64,000 nt of DNA, taken from Hoplostethus atlanticus (taxonomy: Eukaryota; Chordata; Actinopteri; Trachichthyiformes; Trachichthyidae). The notes under the pieces were generated by a model. It worked only from the letters and a program-made list of their open reading frames with translations, did no database searches and was not told where the DNA came from. Positions 34,020 through 47,179 of this stretch are shown here, in pieces (within the stretch, counting starts at the first letter, position 1; every line of letters starts with the position of its first letter). Both the position numbers and the translations under genes were made by a program. Location of the stretch: assembly GCA_034670405.1 (NCBI GenBank), contig JAXDDX010000145.1, positions 1,001,001 through 1,065,000 of the forward strand, written 5' to 3'.

Positions 34020-37000
34020 GACAGTACGCTGCGGAAAATTCAAAATGAGGTTTTTGAGATGACTAGCTACTTCAAATCACCTGTCATCTAGGTCACGATT
34101 AAGCAAGGCTGTACAAGTCTGATTACCTGCTCTGTCGAGTGGCAAAAATGAGACCAGATGCCTGAGCAGCGAAAGCCTGCTAGATCGACTCTGAATCCAA
34201 ACAGATTGAAACTAAGCGACTTCTGATTATTTTGCTGCCGAGAACGGCAGACATGTTGTATGACAGACCTCCTTCATTGGCCCCTGAGAGAGCAGATCTA
34301 AACAGTCCTGCAGATTTCACAGTCCATTGGAGTCATTGATCAAATCTGAAGACGGGGGTGGGGGGGATTGTGGGGATTCTGTGAGCCCGACCACCCTCAG
34401 TGTCAGACACTCTGTTGGGGAACACTCTGCTACACCACCCTTCTCATTGGTGAATGATACTAAAAGCCCCAAGGCCATGTTTTGACCAATCAAATGTTTT
34501 TTAAATGACCGAATGAGGAGTGTGAATTCACGAGGCTCTCTGAGAAAAGCACACAAAAGGTTTTCGTTGGCGTTGCTGTTCAGCGGCATCTTGCATGTGG
34601 GAAGAGGAGTTTTCATTTCCTCTTCTCTCGACTCTTTGCAGACACATATTCCACATATCCGTTTGCGACGAGACTCAGAGACACGATGAAGGTTCGATTA
34701 CTCGCTGCCCTGGAGTAACGTTTCAATACTGTAGGCCTTCTTTCACAGAAGGCTCATCAAGGGTGTGTGTCATTACATTTTACCACACCCTATGGTAAAA
34801 CTGTGTGGAGCACAAAAACAACTACGGTCCCATTATAAGTAAGTCATAAAACAGCAAAAACAGCTACACTGAAGAAAAAAGTAAAATTACACAGAAAACT
34901 AAACCATAGGTAAGTGAAGAAAACAAAATGCTCAGCAATTTTTAGGTTTGGGTTTTCCACGATTGAAGAGAAAGGAAGCATAATGTGAAAAAACTGCAAT
35001 CTCAAACATGTGTTAGCAGCATGGTATCAAGGAATGCAATGATCGAACCTTATGGGCACATCGCCATGTAACTCTATGCTCTGTGCTGTTTATATTCTAT
35101 ACCCAAGATACTGTATGAAAGTTAACACATTTTTACTTGTATGCTTAATTGTAGCAACAAACAAAACTCATTATTAGGAAAAACTTTATCATTGGCCATC
35201 TCTGAAAAGAGGATAAATATAAGCATATTGTGGCAAAAATGTCTCTCAATCAATATAATCCCTTCATATCACACCAAGAGATTTCCAAATGATTCCACCT
35301 CAGGGGAGTAGTATTGCTACTGCGCTATGGCAGTAGTAAGTCACCGATGCATGCAGTGCCTGCAATGAAAAGTCACGCTTTCACAATTGCTTCCTCTGTA
35401 GTATTTACCACACATGTGTGCAAGGTTGGGCTGAAAGGGTGGACCCAGCGCTACTGTGCTGGAAGAGGGAGAGGAGGAGGGAGGGAGGGAGAGGGGGGGA
35501 GGGGATGAGTGCTCGATCGCTAGCCGCCAAGAAAGCTGATCTAACCCAAGACACTCTCAAAGAATCTCCAGCCTGGCCACAATACAAGTGTTGCCTGCTA
35601 TCGGACAATACTTCCACGGGGAAACACTCGAGGTTGAAATGAATCACTGCAATTATTTAGAAATGGATTCTACAGCCCATCTGGAGAGCAGCCTGATCAT
35701 TAAAAAAGACTAGCCAAGAGAACTCTGCGGTACAAACAAGAAGGTTTACAGTTTGATATAAACAAGGAAAGTCTGTATTTGTTGTAATAAAGGTGTAGAG
35801 AGATTTGTGGATGAATGTGGTATTGTCGTAGTGTGATGATGACACATTTAATATACTGCACTAGCATACAGCTAGGATGCTACTTCACCGTTTCCTTTGG
35901 GGGTCTTTCAAAGTTATTTCCCTCAGGGTGAGAAAATAAAAACATCTCTCCCTACACAGTTATCATAAAGGGAGCCCCCATGAGGAACAGAGGTCTGTGC
36001 TGTTATTGTACTACCGCTAACCCCCCTCCTCTATCGTTCCTGTTCGCATCTTGCACCTTGGGAGATTTTTTGTACGCTAACTGTCTTCCTTTTCATCTCT
36101 TAATGTAACTCAGGTGTTGAAAACTGGTCGTTCAACTCATTCTAGCTCATCAGGCGCCGGGATGAATCGGAACCTTGTCTTGCCCGGTATTGACACAGGC
36201 CTGTTCTCCGCGACTTGAAAAGCCCTCACTGTCCTGTACGAGGCGAGCGCTCCAACAGTCCAAACCTTCACCTACCGAGGAACTACGCAGCTCCACCTAG
36301 ACAACCCCAGTGTGATTCCACAAGCAGGACTTATAGAGGGCCCTCTGTAGGAAAGCGGTAGGAAAAATGTGCATGAGGTCAAAAGCTGTTTTCATACTGA
36401 GGGACGTATATATATATATAAACCATCAAATACGCTGAGCATGAAGGTTAAACACTCAAACATCACTCAGGATTTTATTATAACAGAGAGTACTGGAGGC
36501 CTTCAAATCTAAAAAAATAAAAGCCCTTACGTGAGACCTGATTGGTTGAAGTATGTCGGACAATGCGGCTGCACAAGCGATTCATGACTAAGACTTTTCA
36601 TTCACACAGACCCTGATCCCTTTTCATATGCCGTTATGAAACCGCACAATCTAGCCAGCAGACAGTAATGCTCCAGACAAAGAGAGCTCCGCGTGACCCT
36701 GAGAGCCAAAGTCTAATTGGTGTAACAATACTTTGCCAGTCTGGACCTCAATCAGAGACATTGTGTTGTTGTTTTTTTTGTGTTTTTTTTGCTCAGACCT
36801 CAGCACAAACTCAGTCACCCTGCTGCTAAATGAAGGTTTTGTTCCTAGCGCTGCATATTCTGCACCACGTATACAGTAGGTGTTTCAAGTGTAGCAGCAA
36901 TTGCCGCACAGTGGTTAGGCACAACGTGCTGTATCTATAATCTGTCTAAGATTCCCTGTGCAGACCCGAGTTGCACCACACCTCAAAACAGTTACTGGCA

Positions 37001-37900
37001 GTACAGTCAAGGATTTCAATATTACACCCCACCCGTCTAGCAGAGAAAAGTAGAGCAAGAGAGAGAGATAGGAGAAAAATAGGAGAAAGAGAATGTGACC
37101 CAAGATATGGTCTAGGTATCACAACCATAGTAACCAGGGGGCTTTTCTTTAGGCCCATGCATCGGCACATTACCTTCAGTGTACTGCCCCTGTAATTATG
37201 ACTGTCAAAGAGAAATAAGAGTCTAATGGTCTCACTAATGCAGGTGGGCCTCTTTAAATAGTCTGGGTATTTATACCGGAGAAAGTGGCATTGTTACACA
37301 AGCCAGGGAAGGTGCATTTGCCCTGGTTGGAGCCGAAACCCTCACCAAACATTTGCTGTGCCGAACTCAACTGTTGGCGGAGCAAACAGAGCGTCTACAA
37401 GCCACATTTTCATCCCACAGCACATGGCCGTCGGAGCTTGTGAGTTTACCTGTGGAAAAAAATAGGCAGAGGTACTAAAAATCCTGAAATCTTGACTAGA
37501 CGTTCATCAAAATCAAACTGCAAATGAGTGGGAATTCTACTTTCTACTCTCACAAGAAGCCTGCGCGTGGATAGAGTTTCCAGAGTGGGGGGTAGAGTCA
37601 TCAGAACCGGCACCCTGGCTGGCTTCAGCAGCTCCTTTACTTTCCCTCGCTGTTTGGAACCAAAACATGGTGAGGATATGTATGTTTTCCCTCCATTCAG
37701 ACCTTTCCTCCCTCCACCTCCCGAGTCTCCCAAACCCCGAGGTCCCCCATAAGGATACATGAAAATGACACCAGCTAAAACCAAGAATGGTTTCAGCAGC
37801 AGTTGCATTTCTGAGAAGACTACCATATAGGAGTCCTGCTCAGCTGAGAGGCAGGCGTAGTCAGGAAGCGCCGCCCACGTCTGTATTTCCTCAATCTATC
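34020..37900. other. spacer, no gene recognised
   Basis: Mostly unique-looking DNA with a purine-rich run near 35460-35505 and an AT dinucleotide run at about 36408-36421. No exon with family similarity was found on either strand. Confidence 0.5.
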
Positions 37901-37903
37901 TTA

Positions 37904-38466
37904 CACTATATGGCCAAAAGTCAGCGGACACCTGACCATCACACCTATATGAGCTTGCTGGACATCTCATTCTAAAACCATGGGCATTAATATGGAGTTG
38001 GACCCCTCCCACACACTCTTCTGGACTGGAAGGCTTTCCACAAGCTTTTGAAGTGTGTCTGTGGGAATTTGTGCCCATTCAGCCAAAAGAGCATTTGTGA
38101 GGTCAGGCAGTGATGTTGGAGGAGAAGGCCTGGCTCGCAATCAGCGTTCTGATTCCTCCCAAAGGTGTTCAGTGGTGTTGAGGTCAGGGCTCTGTGCAGG
38201 CCAATCCAGTTCCTCCACACCAAACTCGTCTAACCATGTCTTCATGGACCTCGCTTTGTGAACAGGGGCACAGTCATGCTGGAACAGCAAAGGGCCTTCC
38301 CCAAACTGTTGCCACAAAGTTGGAAGAGCCCAATTGTCTAAAATGTCTTGGTATCCTGTAGCATTAAGATTACCTTCACTGGAACTAAGGGGCCAAGATC
38401 AAACCCTGAAGAACACCTGAACTCAGTAACTAGTAGGGGTGTCCACTGACTTTTGGACATATAGTG
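37904..38466 (-). mobile_element. Tc1-derived non-autonomous element, both ends present
   Basis: 563-base unit flanked by TA dinucleotides (37902-37903 and 38467-38468), the usual Tc1/mariner target duplication. The terminal inverted repeats are 29 bases with two mismatches (CACTATATGGCCAAAAGTCA at the left). Inside, on the minus strand, is the C-terminal DDE piece of a Tc1 transposase (LNPTEHLW region) and no N-terminal half. Because this copy and the one at 29711 have the same truncated interior, the family probably spread as a short non-autonomous form. Confidence 0.9.
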
Positions 38467-38469
38467 TAT

Positions 38470-39539
38470 ACTCTGCAGATGTTTGGTCTAAGGACAATAT
38501 ACCTGTATCTGCATCCAGCAGCAGTTAACAAGGTACCAAATTGTTTCCTAGCAACACAATTTTCCTCTGATTTCCTGTGCATCACTGCCTTTAGGTATGA
38601 AAAAGTTATGCTTTCTTTCTCCTGATGCTTAAACATCCTCTCAAAGCTAACATTCACCCTAAACCCCCCTCTCCTGTGATCGCTAGATGCTCCCTGTGAT
38701 CTAGTCGGCCTCATATAAGCTACTGGGGAAAAGCCCCCCCCCCCCCGTCTGACTCACCGCTGGTGAACAGAGCAGCCATTGAACTCATTGCTAAAGTTAT
38801 TTACTGGACCTCTGCCACCGAGTGATTAAAACACGCAGTGGTGCGCCGATCTGCAAACCCACCCCACCGAGAGAGAGGGGGGAGAGACCCGGAGCTGGGA
38901 GATGTAAGGCGCTGACCAGAGGTGGCCGGAGTGCTTTCATTTGAAAGGGGATGAGAGGGAAGGGGCATCACTCTTGTCAACACAGTCATCAACTATTTCC
39001 ACAGAGGTTGATAGAAGAGTATTCTCTAGGTACACAGATGAAGCGGTAGGTATACCTGCAGTACATAATAATACTAGTTCATGACTACTCAAAGTTGAAG
39101 GGTTAATATAGCTCTTATTCAGGGATTAAACGTTTTAGAGATGCAAGAAAAAAAAACTGAACTGATATTTAGTCAGGAGGGACGGCAAAAAACAGCAGAT
39201 CATTTCATTAAGGCTTAAATCCACCATGGTGTGAGTGTTAGGCGAGCCCATTATTCCTGGAATAAGCCCATTAAAAACAGATGATAATACCGGCACAGCA
39301 GACCTAGACGGGTCTGAGTTGCTCGGCAGGAATGTTAAATTCCTGATTCACTTTGTTTAATGGCGCTCCATAATCAGCTTAGAGGATTGCTGCTCTTTTG
39401 CTGACAAGGTTGAGTCGGCGTAAAACGTGACGCATGCCGTCCACAAGGGGGCCTTTTGATAGGAGCGTGTGCAGTGTATTCATAACTATACAGTGTATAC
39501 TAATGGATGTGCTCTGGTCCAAAACGTGCACGCACACAC

Positions 39540-39581
<42 letters not shown>

Positions 39582-39655
39582 CACTGTTCACCCACCATGC
39601 ACATACTCTGTCCATGAATCTTATACTGATCTGCACTGCTCAAAAAGGCACTGCA

Positions 39656-39735
<80 letters not shown>

Positions 39736-41520
39736 ATTTATACAGTATACATTGACTGCAAGTATACCAGGAAATTTCTCTATTTCCAGCTCTCACACAG
39801 CCCTCTGTATGAAAGACTCATATTCCCAAACACAGACCTGTGGCCGCAGAACAAACACACCAAGACGTGTTTGCTTTCCCTTTTTATCTATTTCAGAGTA
39901 ATCAACACCATATGTACGGCATATGAATCCTGGACAGTGTTTCGTCTGTCTGTCCATGGCGGGTCGCTCTCCCTGCTGGCCCAGTGACCTGATTTCCTGT
40001 CTCCTCCTGCAGAGTGGAGTGGCTCTCATCCCTTGACCGCAATACCTCCCTGGACTGCATCATGCTTGTGCCTTCTACTTCAATCTGTAGAGAGATTGTG
40101 AGAGTGAGTGACAGACCCCAAGGGTGGGAGGAAGTGAAGGAGGGAGAAAGAGATATACACATTGACGTTTGTATCTGTTTTCTGTTGGCATTCAGGAATA
40201 TGCTCAATTGTATTCATTGATCTGATTCTGTTAGTTAGGCTTACAGGAACCTGTAGAGCTCAGCGGAGTGGTTCTCCTTGTTGATGACATGGCGTGTTTC
40301 ATTACCACAGAAAAGAGCAGGAGCAAAAAATGCATGACATACCAAATTATTGATTTCTGTATTATGATTCTGCCATGTTTCGTTTTTTTTGATACAATGC
40401 ATGAAAACATTACAGCATGAAAAAAAATGCCACAGCCTGAAATCAAATCCATTCATATGGGATCCGGTGTTGAGTCAGCTGTCCCACTTCATCTCCCAGT
40501 TACTTTACTTTATTAATGAAACCGTTATGTCGGTCCACTTACACATGTGTGCCACTTGTAGGAAGCAGAAACTGCAGCAGCCCGAGCAGCAGTACGGTGT
40601 ATAGTCTGGCAAACACGTGGGAGGTTTTCAGTGTACTGAAGTCTCTAATCTCAACTGCTGTCAACTGTCGGCTGGACTGTAAATTCAACCCCATAGTAAA
40701 GATAATGCGGTGGTGATGCAGTGATGTTATGGACCTCTAGACAGGAGGACTAAAGCAATGATAACCATTACCGGTATGAGCTCCAATATAGTACAATCTG
40801 AAATTGACTCCAGGTGATTGGAAGTTGGAAAATATATAAAAATAACATTTCTTCTTTACCCGCAATTTATGTCAATTCAGTTTCAAATGTTTGAACTCCC
40901 ACACTCCCAGTAGTCTGTCTGCACTATTCCAAATTTGGACAAAATATATTTGAAAATGGTAAATATTTGAACGACTTGAGATGCCTAAGAGGCATTTGAA
41001 AAGCCATATTTTGGGTCTGGATATGGAAAATGTGCGTATGACGGCGGTGTGGCTGCGTACAGATGCTTACACAGCAGGTGAGGTGCTGCCGAAAAGTACC
41101 ACTGGCCGTCAAGTGTGACCACAACAAACAACATGATGACATCCTTGGGGGTATTGGACTTTGATGTTTAATGTACCTATAAGATAAAAAAAAAAAAAAA
41201 AAAGTTGGCTTGCTTCCCTTATTATCATTTTATTTTGGCAACTGATTGATAACGCATGGCAGTGTTTCAAAATAAAAGCCAAATAAAAGCACCTCTAAAG
41301 TTTTTTGTTTTTTTTAAATGTCAGCTATATGATTTCACCAATGCCCCTCTCTGACCTCTTGGCTCTGGCAGGTCAGGCAGATACAGTGATCCAGTCCTAG
41401 AGTAACCTCACTCTCCACTCAAAATGCTCCCCTATCCGAGCCATCCCCGTTTAAACTGGCCTCAGCTAGGTCAGACCCAGTCTCCCTTTAGACCCCTGGA
41501 GCCTGCTTACTCTGGGAGAC
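38470..41520. other. spacer with compound microsatellites
   Basis: Repeat-poor apart from the dinucleotide arrays near 39.5-39.7 kb and a 17-A run near 41188. The stretch 39130-39430 is of mixed composition with homeodomain-like TTTAATGG and CATAATCAGC words and may be a regulatory element. No gene recognised. Confidence 0.45.
39533..39732 (+). repeat. compound (CA)n ... (CT)n(AC)n microsatellites
   Basis: A CA array at about 39533-39580, then after about 80 unique bases a CT array (39661-39702) running directly into an AC array (39702-39732). Confidence 0.95.
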
Positions 41521-41530
41521 TCTCAATCAC

Positions 41531-41575
<45 letters not shown>

Positions 41576-42490
41576 TCACTTTCCTCTCTCTCTCTCTTTC
41601 CTCCTCATCCTTCCTTCACCCACTCCTGTAGCGCTCTAGTCCTTTTACCCCGTCTTCCCGTTCCTTCCCCGATCTCACCCCCTGTCATCGTACGCCACCG
41701 TTACCTCTCTTCATTTTCCTCTCGCTCCTCTGTCCCTTCCCTTCTCCCCTCCTCGTCTTCATCCCTTCCACTCTGACCCCCCTTCCTCCCCCATAGCTCT
41801 TCCCTAGACCTTACTCCTGATCTTTCCCCTTTCCCCATCCTTTCTCTCTCTCATCACCTACCTCTCCCCTCCCTCCCTTTTCACTTCGTCCCCCAGCTCT
41901 TCCCTATCCCTCCTCACCCAAGACCTCATACCCCACCTTTCCACCCCTTCCTCTCCCTCTACCCTATACCTCCTATACATACCCTCGGCTCAGACCTCAC
42001 CCTTCATATCTCCCTTGATTTGCTTCCTGTCCAACCTCCCCCCTCTGCCTCTCCGTACCTCCATCTCCCCTTCCATCTGTCCCTTAATATCTCACCATGC
42101 TCGCCTGCCTCGCTCCATCTTTCTCCCCCCACCTACCTCCCATTACTGCTACATACCCAACACATCCCTCCTCTCTCCCTCCCTCCCTCCATCTCTCCCC
42201 CAAACCCCCCCCCCCCCCCCCCCCTTCCCTTCTCCTCCTCCCCGATGCCCTGCCATCTCTCAGCATTCCACAGGTCCACCACACAGAGCCTCATTGTGTC
42301 GTTGTGCGCCGGGGGGGTGGGGGGGTGCACACAGTCCAACCTCTCACCGTGCGTTGCCACTGGGCTCACCTTAGGATACCACGACCGAAAGCAAGAGGCC
42401 TTTTCACACACCTTGCCCCCTCTCCCCCTCTCTCCGCCCTCCCTCGTTCCATCCCTCCTCCATCTGCCGTTCTCCTCTCTTCCGCTCACA
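41520..42490 (+). repeat. polypyrimidine tract of nearly 1 kb with (CT)n and a 20-C run
   Basis: Almost all bases are C or T on the plus strand. It opens with (CT)n at 41534-41572 and contains 20 consecutive C at 42205-42224. A short mixed break lies at about 42255-42410. Open frames through it (up to 231 codons) are Pro/Ser/Leu-rich by composition and not genes. Such homopurine-homopyrimidine DNA can form triplex or, on the G strand, quadruplex structures. Confidence 0.85.
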
Positions 42491-42539
42491 CTCCCACCGC
42501 TGTTGGCCGTCGGCCACCGTCAACAAGCTTCTCCTTCTT

Positions 42540-43846
42540 TTTTTGAAGCCCGTGTTTATGACCAAACAGTCCTGCTCAAAAAGGCCATTGATGAGAATCA
42601 AAGAAAAAAAGGGGTGGCGAGGAGGAGGAGGGATGGAAGGAAGGGGGTGATGGAGGGGAGGTATAATTACAGGGGCCATGTTCATATATATGAAATACCT
42701 GAGGTGCCACAGTGAGTACCTCCACCCTGTCCTGCCAGTCAACCTGGGTCGGTAGCTCTTTAAACAGCACAGGAGCAGAAATAGCCAAGTGAGGGGAGCA
42801 ATGATCCGGTTAAAGCCTGTATACTGTAGAGAGCCGCGCTGGCCGCCGACACTGCTGCTAATCAAGGAGGTTCACATTTAGTACATCGGGCCAAAAATGT
42901 GATAGGATGATCATTCTCATCCTCAGTAGAGAGCAGAGCACCACCTGATGCTCTGACGCTGCTGCAACTAGACTAGAAGACAGTCACTCTGAATAAGGGC
43001 CTGTTGTCAGCGCCGCCGAGGACTTCTTGATTAATACTGCCACCTGCATGTGCAGTACCTATTCATTTGTGGTTCACTTTCAATATGTGATGATGATGAT
43101 GATGATGACGAGGGGGATGACCGATCACATGGATGGAGATGGCAAAACTGACATACAAAGTTTCTGCTGGCAACCGGGGTACGTCCTTATAATGGTCAGC
43201 TAAAGGGGCGTACATTCCAAAATGATAGGCCGTATAGCAGGAAGACTGACAGAATCATAAGCCACACAGAGACTCGTGATACAAAAAGAATTTAATCAAT
43301 ATTGTGAAATAGAAATGCAACAAAAAGTGCAAATCACAGAGACGTTTAGTCATGCCGTCATCGGTTTCTTCGTCGAGGAGCCTGCACACATCTCAGATAG
43401 ACGGCATGATCGACTATTACAGGAGAAGGCGTCGATTTTATGCTGACGAAAACAAAAATAGCAGCGCCGGCCTGAGAGTCTGTGAAAACGGTTGCGGCGC
43501 GAGTTATTCCCAATCACGTTTCATTTCGCTGACACCGAGGTTAACGAGTTCAATTGGCTCCGTTTGTGGGAATATCACGTGTAGCTCAGAAACATAATGC
43601 TGTAAAACTCCGAGGTTCCAGGGCGAAGGGCCAGCAGCCTGAACAATAACGTTGTTTACTTGCTTGTGTTGAAAAAAACCAAAACATTAAACTATATATA
43701 TATATATATATAGTCATAACCATTATGCTGTATGTATTGCAAAAATATAATGTGTGGCCTTGATGTAATATTTCAATCTGAAATGTACTGGAAACACTTG
43801 CAAGCACGAGCATGCAAACACACAAAGATGCCACTGACATGCACGT

Positions 43847-43890
<44 letters not shown>

Positions 43891-45332
43891 TGCACACTCA
43901 GTCCGAGTCCGAGAGTTCAGCATTCCTAAGAAGCTTAGGGTGAAAAGAATGAGCAGCCACACAGAGGGATCTCCTCACGAGATATCGGACCATGTGGCCT
44001 GCTTTCAGACAGATTACAGTCGGACAGAGCGCTCACCGTGACCCGCTGGGGTGGGTGGGGGGTAGTGGAGGTGAGAGAAATATACATAGTATCAGTTTTG
44101 AAAAGAGGTTGTTGTCTACTAGTATTATGTCATTTCAATATTTCACTGGTCAGATATCTAATCCTCCAGGCCTACAAACTAGCAAACTGGGTATTAGAAA
44201 TAAAACAAATGTATAAATATATAATATTACGTGCCTCACATATGATACCGGTCCTCAGTGCATGTATAAAATAAACTGTATGAAAAGAGAAGAGAGTTAT
44301 AGAGTACTTAACTGGTATTATTCTACAGGCCTACTCTGAGTATGAGCTTGTCCAAACAACCTTTACCAAAACATACAATAACTATTAATGTTTCTTATGA
44401 CACGATGGGGGACTTTCAAAGTTTTCTACGATTCTCTGTCCAGCGCTGAGTTACAACCTGCTCCCTCGGGGCTCATACAAAAGAAAAAAGTATAATATTC
44501 TGCATTTTGTCATTGGGGGGCTTTGCCTTTTACAACTTCTTTGACTCATTTTCTCTCAACAGGGGTTTCAGTGTGCAAAACTCTTAATGCAAAGAGTCAA
44601 ACTGACTTACCTTCATTCTTACCAAAATGCAACTCTCAATAATCATTAGCAAATGTAATCATAATCATCATAAACGTAACAGATTGCCATTATTATTACT
44701 ACCGGTTCTACTATTACAGTGTACTGCAGTTCTGCATGTGGTTTGTCCAAGTGGAGTTGCCGTACCCCAGCAGAAGCCGTTGCTCGACTGCTGTGGGTAG
44801 GTGTCAAACACTGTACTGTCTCTCTATTTCATTACTTTGAAATGTATTAAAAAGTGAGGAAATGAGTTTTCAATAGGGGATCAATTTTTTTTTTTTTCCC
44901 CACAGATTTGGTCCCCCCCAATGTTGACTCCATGGCTACGGCCTTGGTTTCAATGCTTATCGCTTTTGAAAGTTGGAAAAAGTTTGTGAAGCTTTAGTCA
45001 AAGTAATTGCAAAAACTTGTAACAAAATATACACTGGCATAACCTTTTTTGGTAACAGGTAGACAGATGATCATTGGCCTGTGTTTCTCACAGTGAGCTT
45101 GATAATGGGAATCCCAGTTACTCGGTTCAGCAAGTCTCCTCGAGTTGACACATAATAAAACATATAAACGCTCCGGCAGCAGGAAGTAGGTGTCTGTGTG
45201 TTTTGTTTGGGTGCGCATATGTGGGTGCTTGAGTGTGTGTGTGCGCGTGAGTCTATATGTGTGTGTGTAGATGAGCATGCACATGGATGCTCGAGTGTGT
45301 GCACGTGTGCCTCTATACATATGGATGCATAC

Positions 45333-45363
<31 letters not shown>

Positions 45364-45880
45364 CATGTGCATCCTTGCACGTGCTTTAAAGTTCTCTTCT
45401 GTTTGTCAGTGTCTGGGCTCTATCTACCCTGTAGTAAGTAGTAAATTTGACCTTGTGGTGACTCTTCTATTTTTATAACCCTCTCCTCTGTTGGACTGAT
45501 GGCCCTTGGTCTCTCATGACCCCTCGCCGCAAACACCATGGTAACCATGGGTGATGCAAAGACCTGAATCAACGGATGCACTACAAATCTCAGTCATCCA
45601 CCAACATTCTTGGTATAAGGTCTAGGGTTCATTTCACTGACAGAAGAATAACTCATGTTATGTTCGTGCAGATCTATATAACTGCTGCTACAATCCATGT
45701 TAGGAAAAGAGGAAAGATTTAGAGAAAAGTGTCATCTTATCATTTGATGTTTAGTCTGTCTAGCTGGATTTCATTTCAGACTTGAAGAACATGAGCTCTA
45801 TTTTTTTTCTGTGTCTCAGTCCTGGAGGGTGATGATATAGCCACCCATCGTTGAGGTCAGCAACGTGATGTCAGCCCTTC
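42540..45880. other. spacer, no gene recognised
   Basis: Holds (TGA)n near 43088-43107, an AT run near 43693-43712, (CA)n at 43848-43888 and (TG)n at 45333-45358. The part 43270-43590 is mixed and CpG-bearing, with a CACGTG E-box near 43576. Confidence 0.5.
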
Positions 45881-45897
45881 TCCGGACAATCAGAGCG

Positions 45898-45905
45898 TAT
45901 ATAAG
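45898..45905 (+). promoter_or_regulatory. isolated TATA-box-like element
   Basis: TATATAAG preceded by GGACAATCAG about ten bases upstream and followed by GC-richer sequence. It looks like a plus-strand core promoter, but no transcript or gene is recognised downstream. It may be chance. Confidence 0.2.
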
Positions 45906-46739
45906 AGAGGTGCAGGGCTGGACTCCTAATCCAGAGGGCAGAAGGGAGGAAAGACACCGAGGATCTCATTAGGGTGTGAGGAATGTACATGTTTGGGAAT
46001 GTCTGGTGGCTTGTACGTGTGAGTGTGCGCATGCATGCGCGTGTCTGCGAGCCTATGGCGTGCCTGTGTAACTATGTATGTGTGTGTGCACTTGTGTGCT
46101 TGAGTGGGTGGGGGTCAGGAGTGCACCATTGTGACAGCGCCGCCTTTTATTGATTCAGCTGGGGGGAAACCGCTTGAAATGTCAGAGAGGCTGCAACAGG
46201 CCAGTGTGCAAAGGGCTTCCACCGCAGAATTTACTGCAACCCCGCCCCCCCCCCTGCTGCAGCAAACACCCTCTGTGGTGGAATTGGGCATTGCTGCGAA
46301 ATTCTCCCAGTCATCAAAGAGGAGCGACGCAGCTAGAGGAGGAGAAAGGGTTAAAAGGACACCTTGTTTCCTTTTCCTGGGGGTTGTATTTTTTTTCGTT
46401 TTCTATCCCGCTTGGCCAAGAACAGCTTTTCATTGCGTTGTAATCACTTGCTTTAACCTTTGACCTTTGAGAAGGCTTTTTTTCGGTGGTGGTGGTGTTT
46501 GAGGTCAAACCTGAACTGCTCTGCCAATATGTAAAGTTTTGAAGTTTTTGTTCTGTCCTTTCTGTCTACTTATTGATTGCCTTTTTTTTTCCTCTTTTAG
46601 ACTTGTTAGGGCTTAGCAGATGTGCTGACAACAGAGGCCTCTGGAGTGCTTGAGTGTGTGTGTGTGTGTGTGTAGGTGCGAGAGGAGGAAGAGACAAAGA
46701 GAAAGTGTCGGGGGAGTTAAACTACAGTGTGTTTATTGT

Positions 46740-47144
46740 TCACGAAAAAAAAAAAACTTTCAGCCCAATCCGACGGCGGCGACACCGAGGATGTCCCGCA
46801 AAACACAACGGGGCCAGAGAGAGAGAACCCGCAGCTCCTCTCTGTTTTCCATCAAAGCTCCAGTTACCTTTTTTTCCCGCTACCCCTCCTTAATACGATC
46901 CAGCTTGAGGCACCGGGAAATCGGTTCGTCCGTCCAGCGCGCAGACACAACCTCTCAATGTGTCTTTGTTTTCCAGAGTGGGGAGCCGTCCTCCTCTAGC
47001 TTTGGAACCGGGGGTCTGTTTCTTTTGGACTCGCTCGCTATCACATCCATTTCGAATTCAAAGCTGTCGCAGTCGAGCGCGCGCCAAGAGTTTCCATCCA
47101 TTTTCCACAACACCTTAGACCGGGGAGAAGGAATAACTGTCATT

Positions 47145-47179
<35 letters not shown>

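Noticed and set aside
39434-39987. Open frames of 155 and 172 codons with His-Thr and Ser-Leu repeats
   Set aside because: They are direct translations of the CA and CT microsatellites.
42015-42715. Open frames of 119 to 231 codons on the plus strand
   Set aside because: They are translations of the polypyrimidine tract (Pro, Ser, Leu, His runs) and open in several frames at once.
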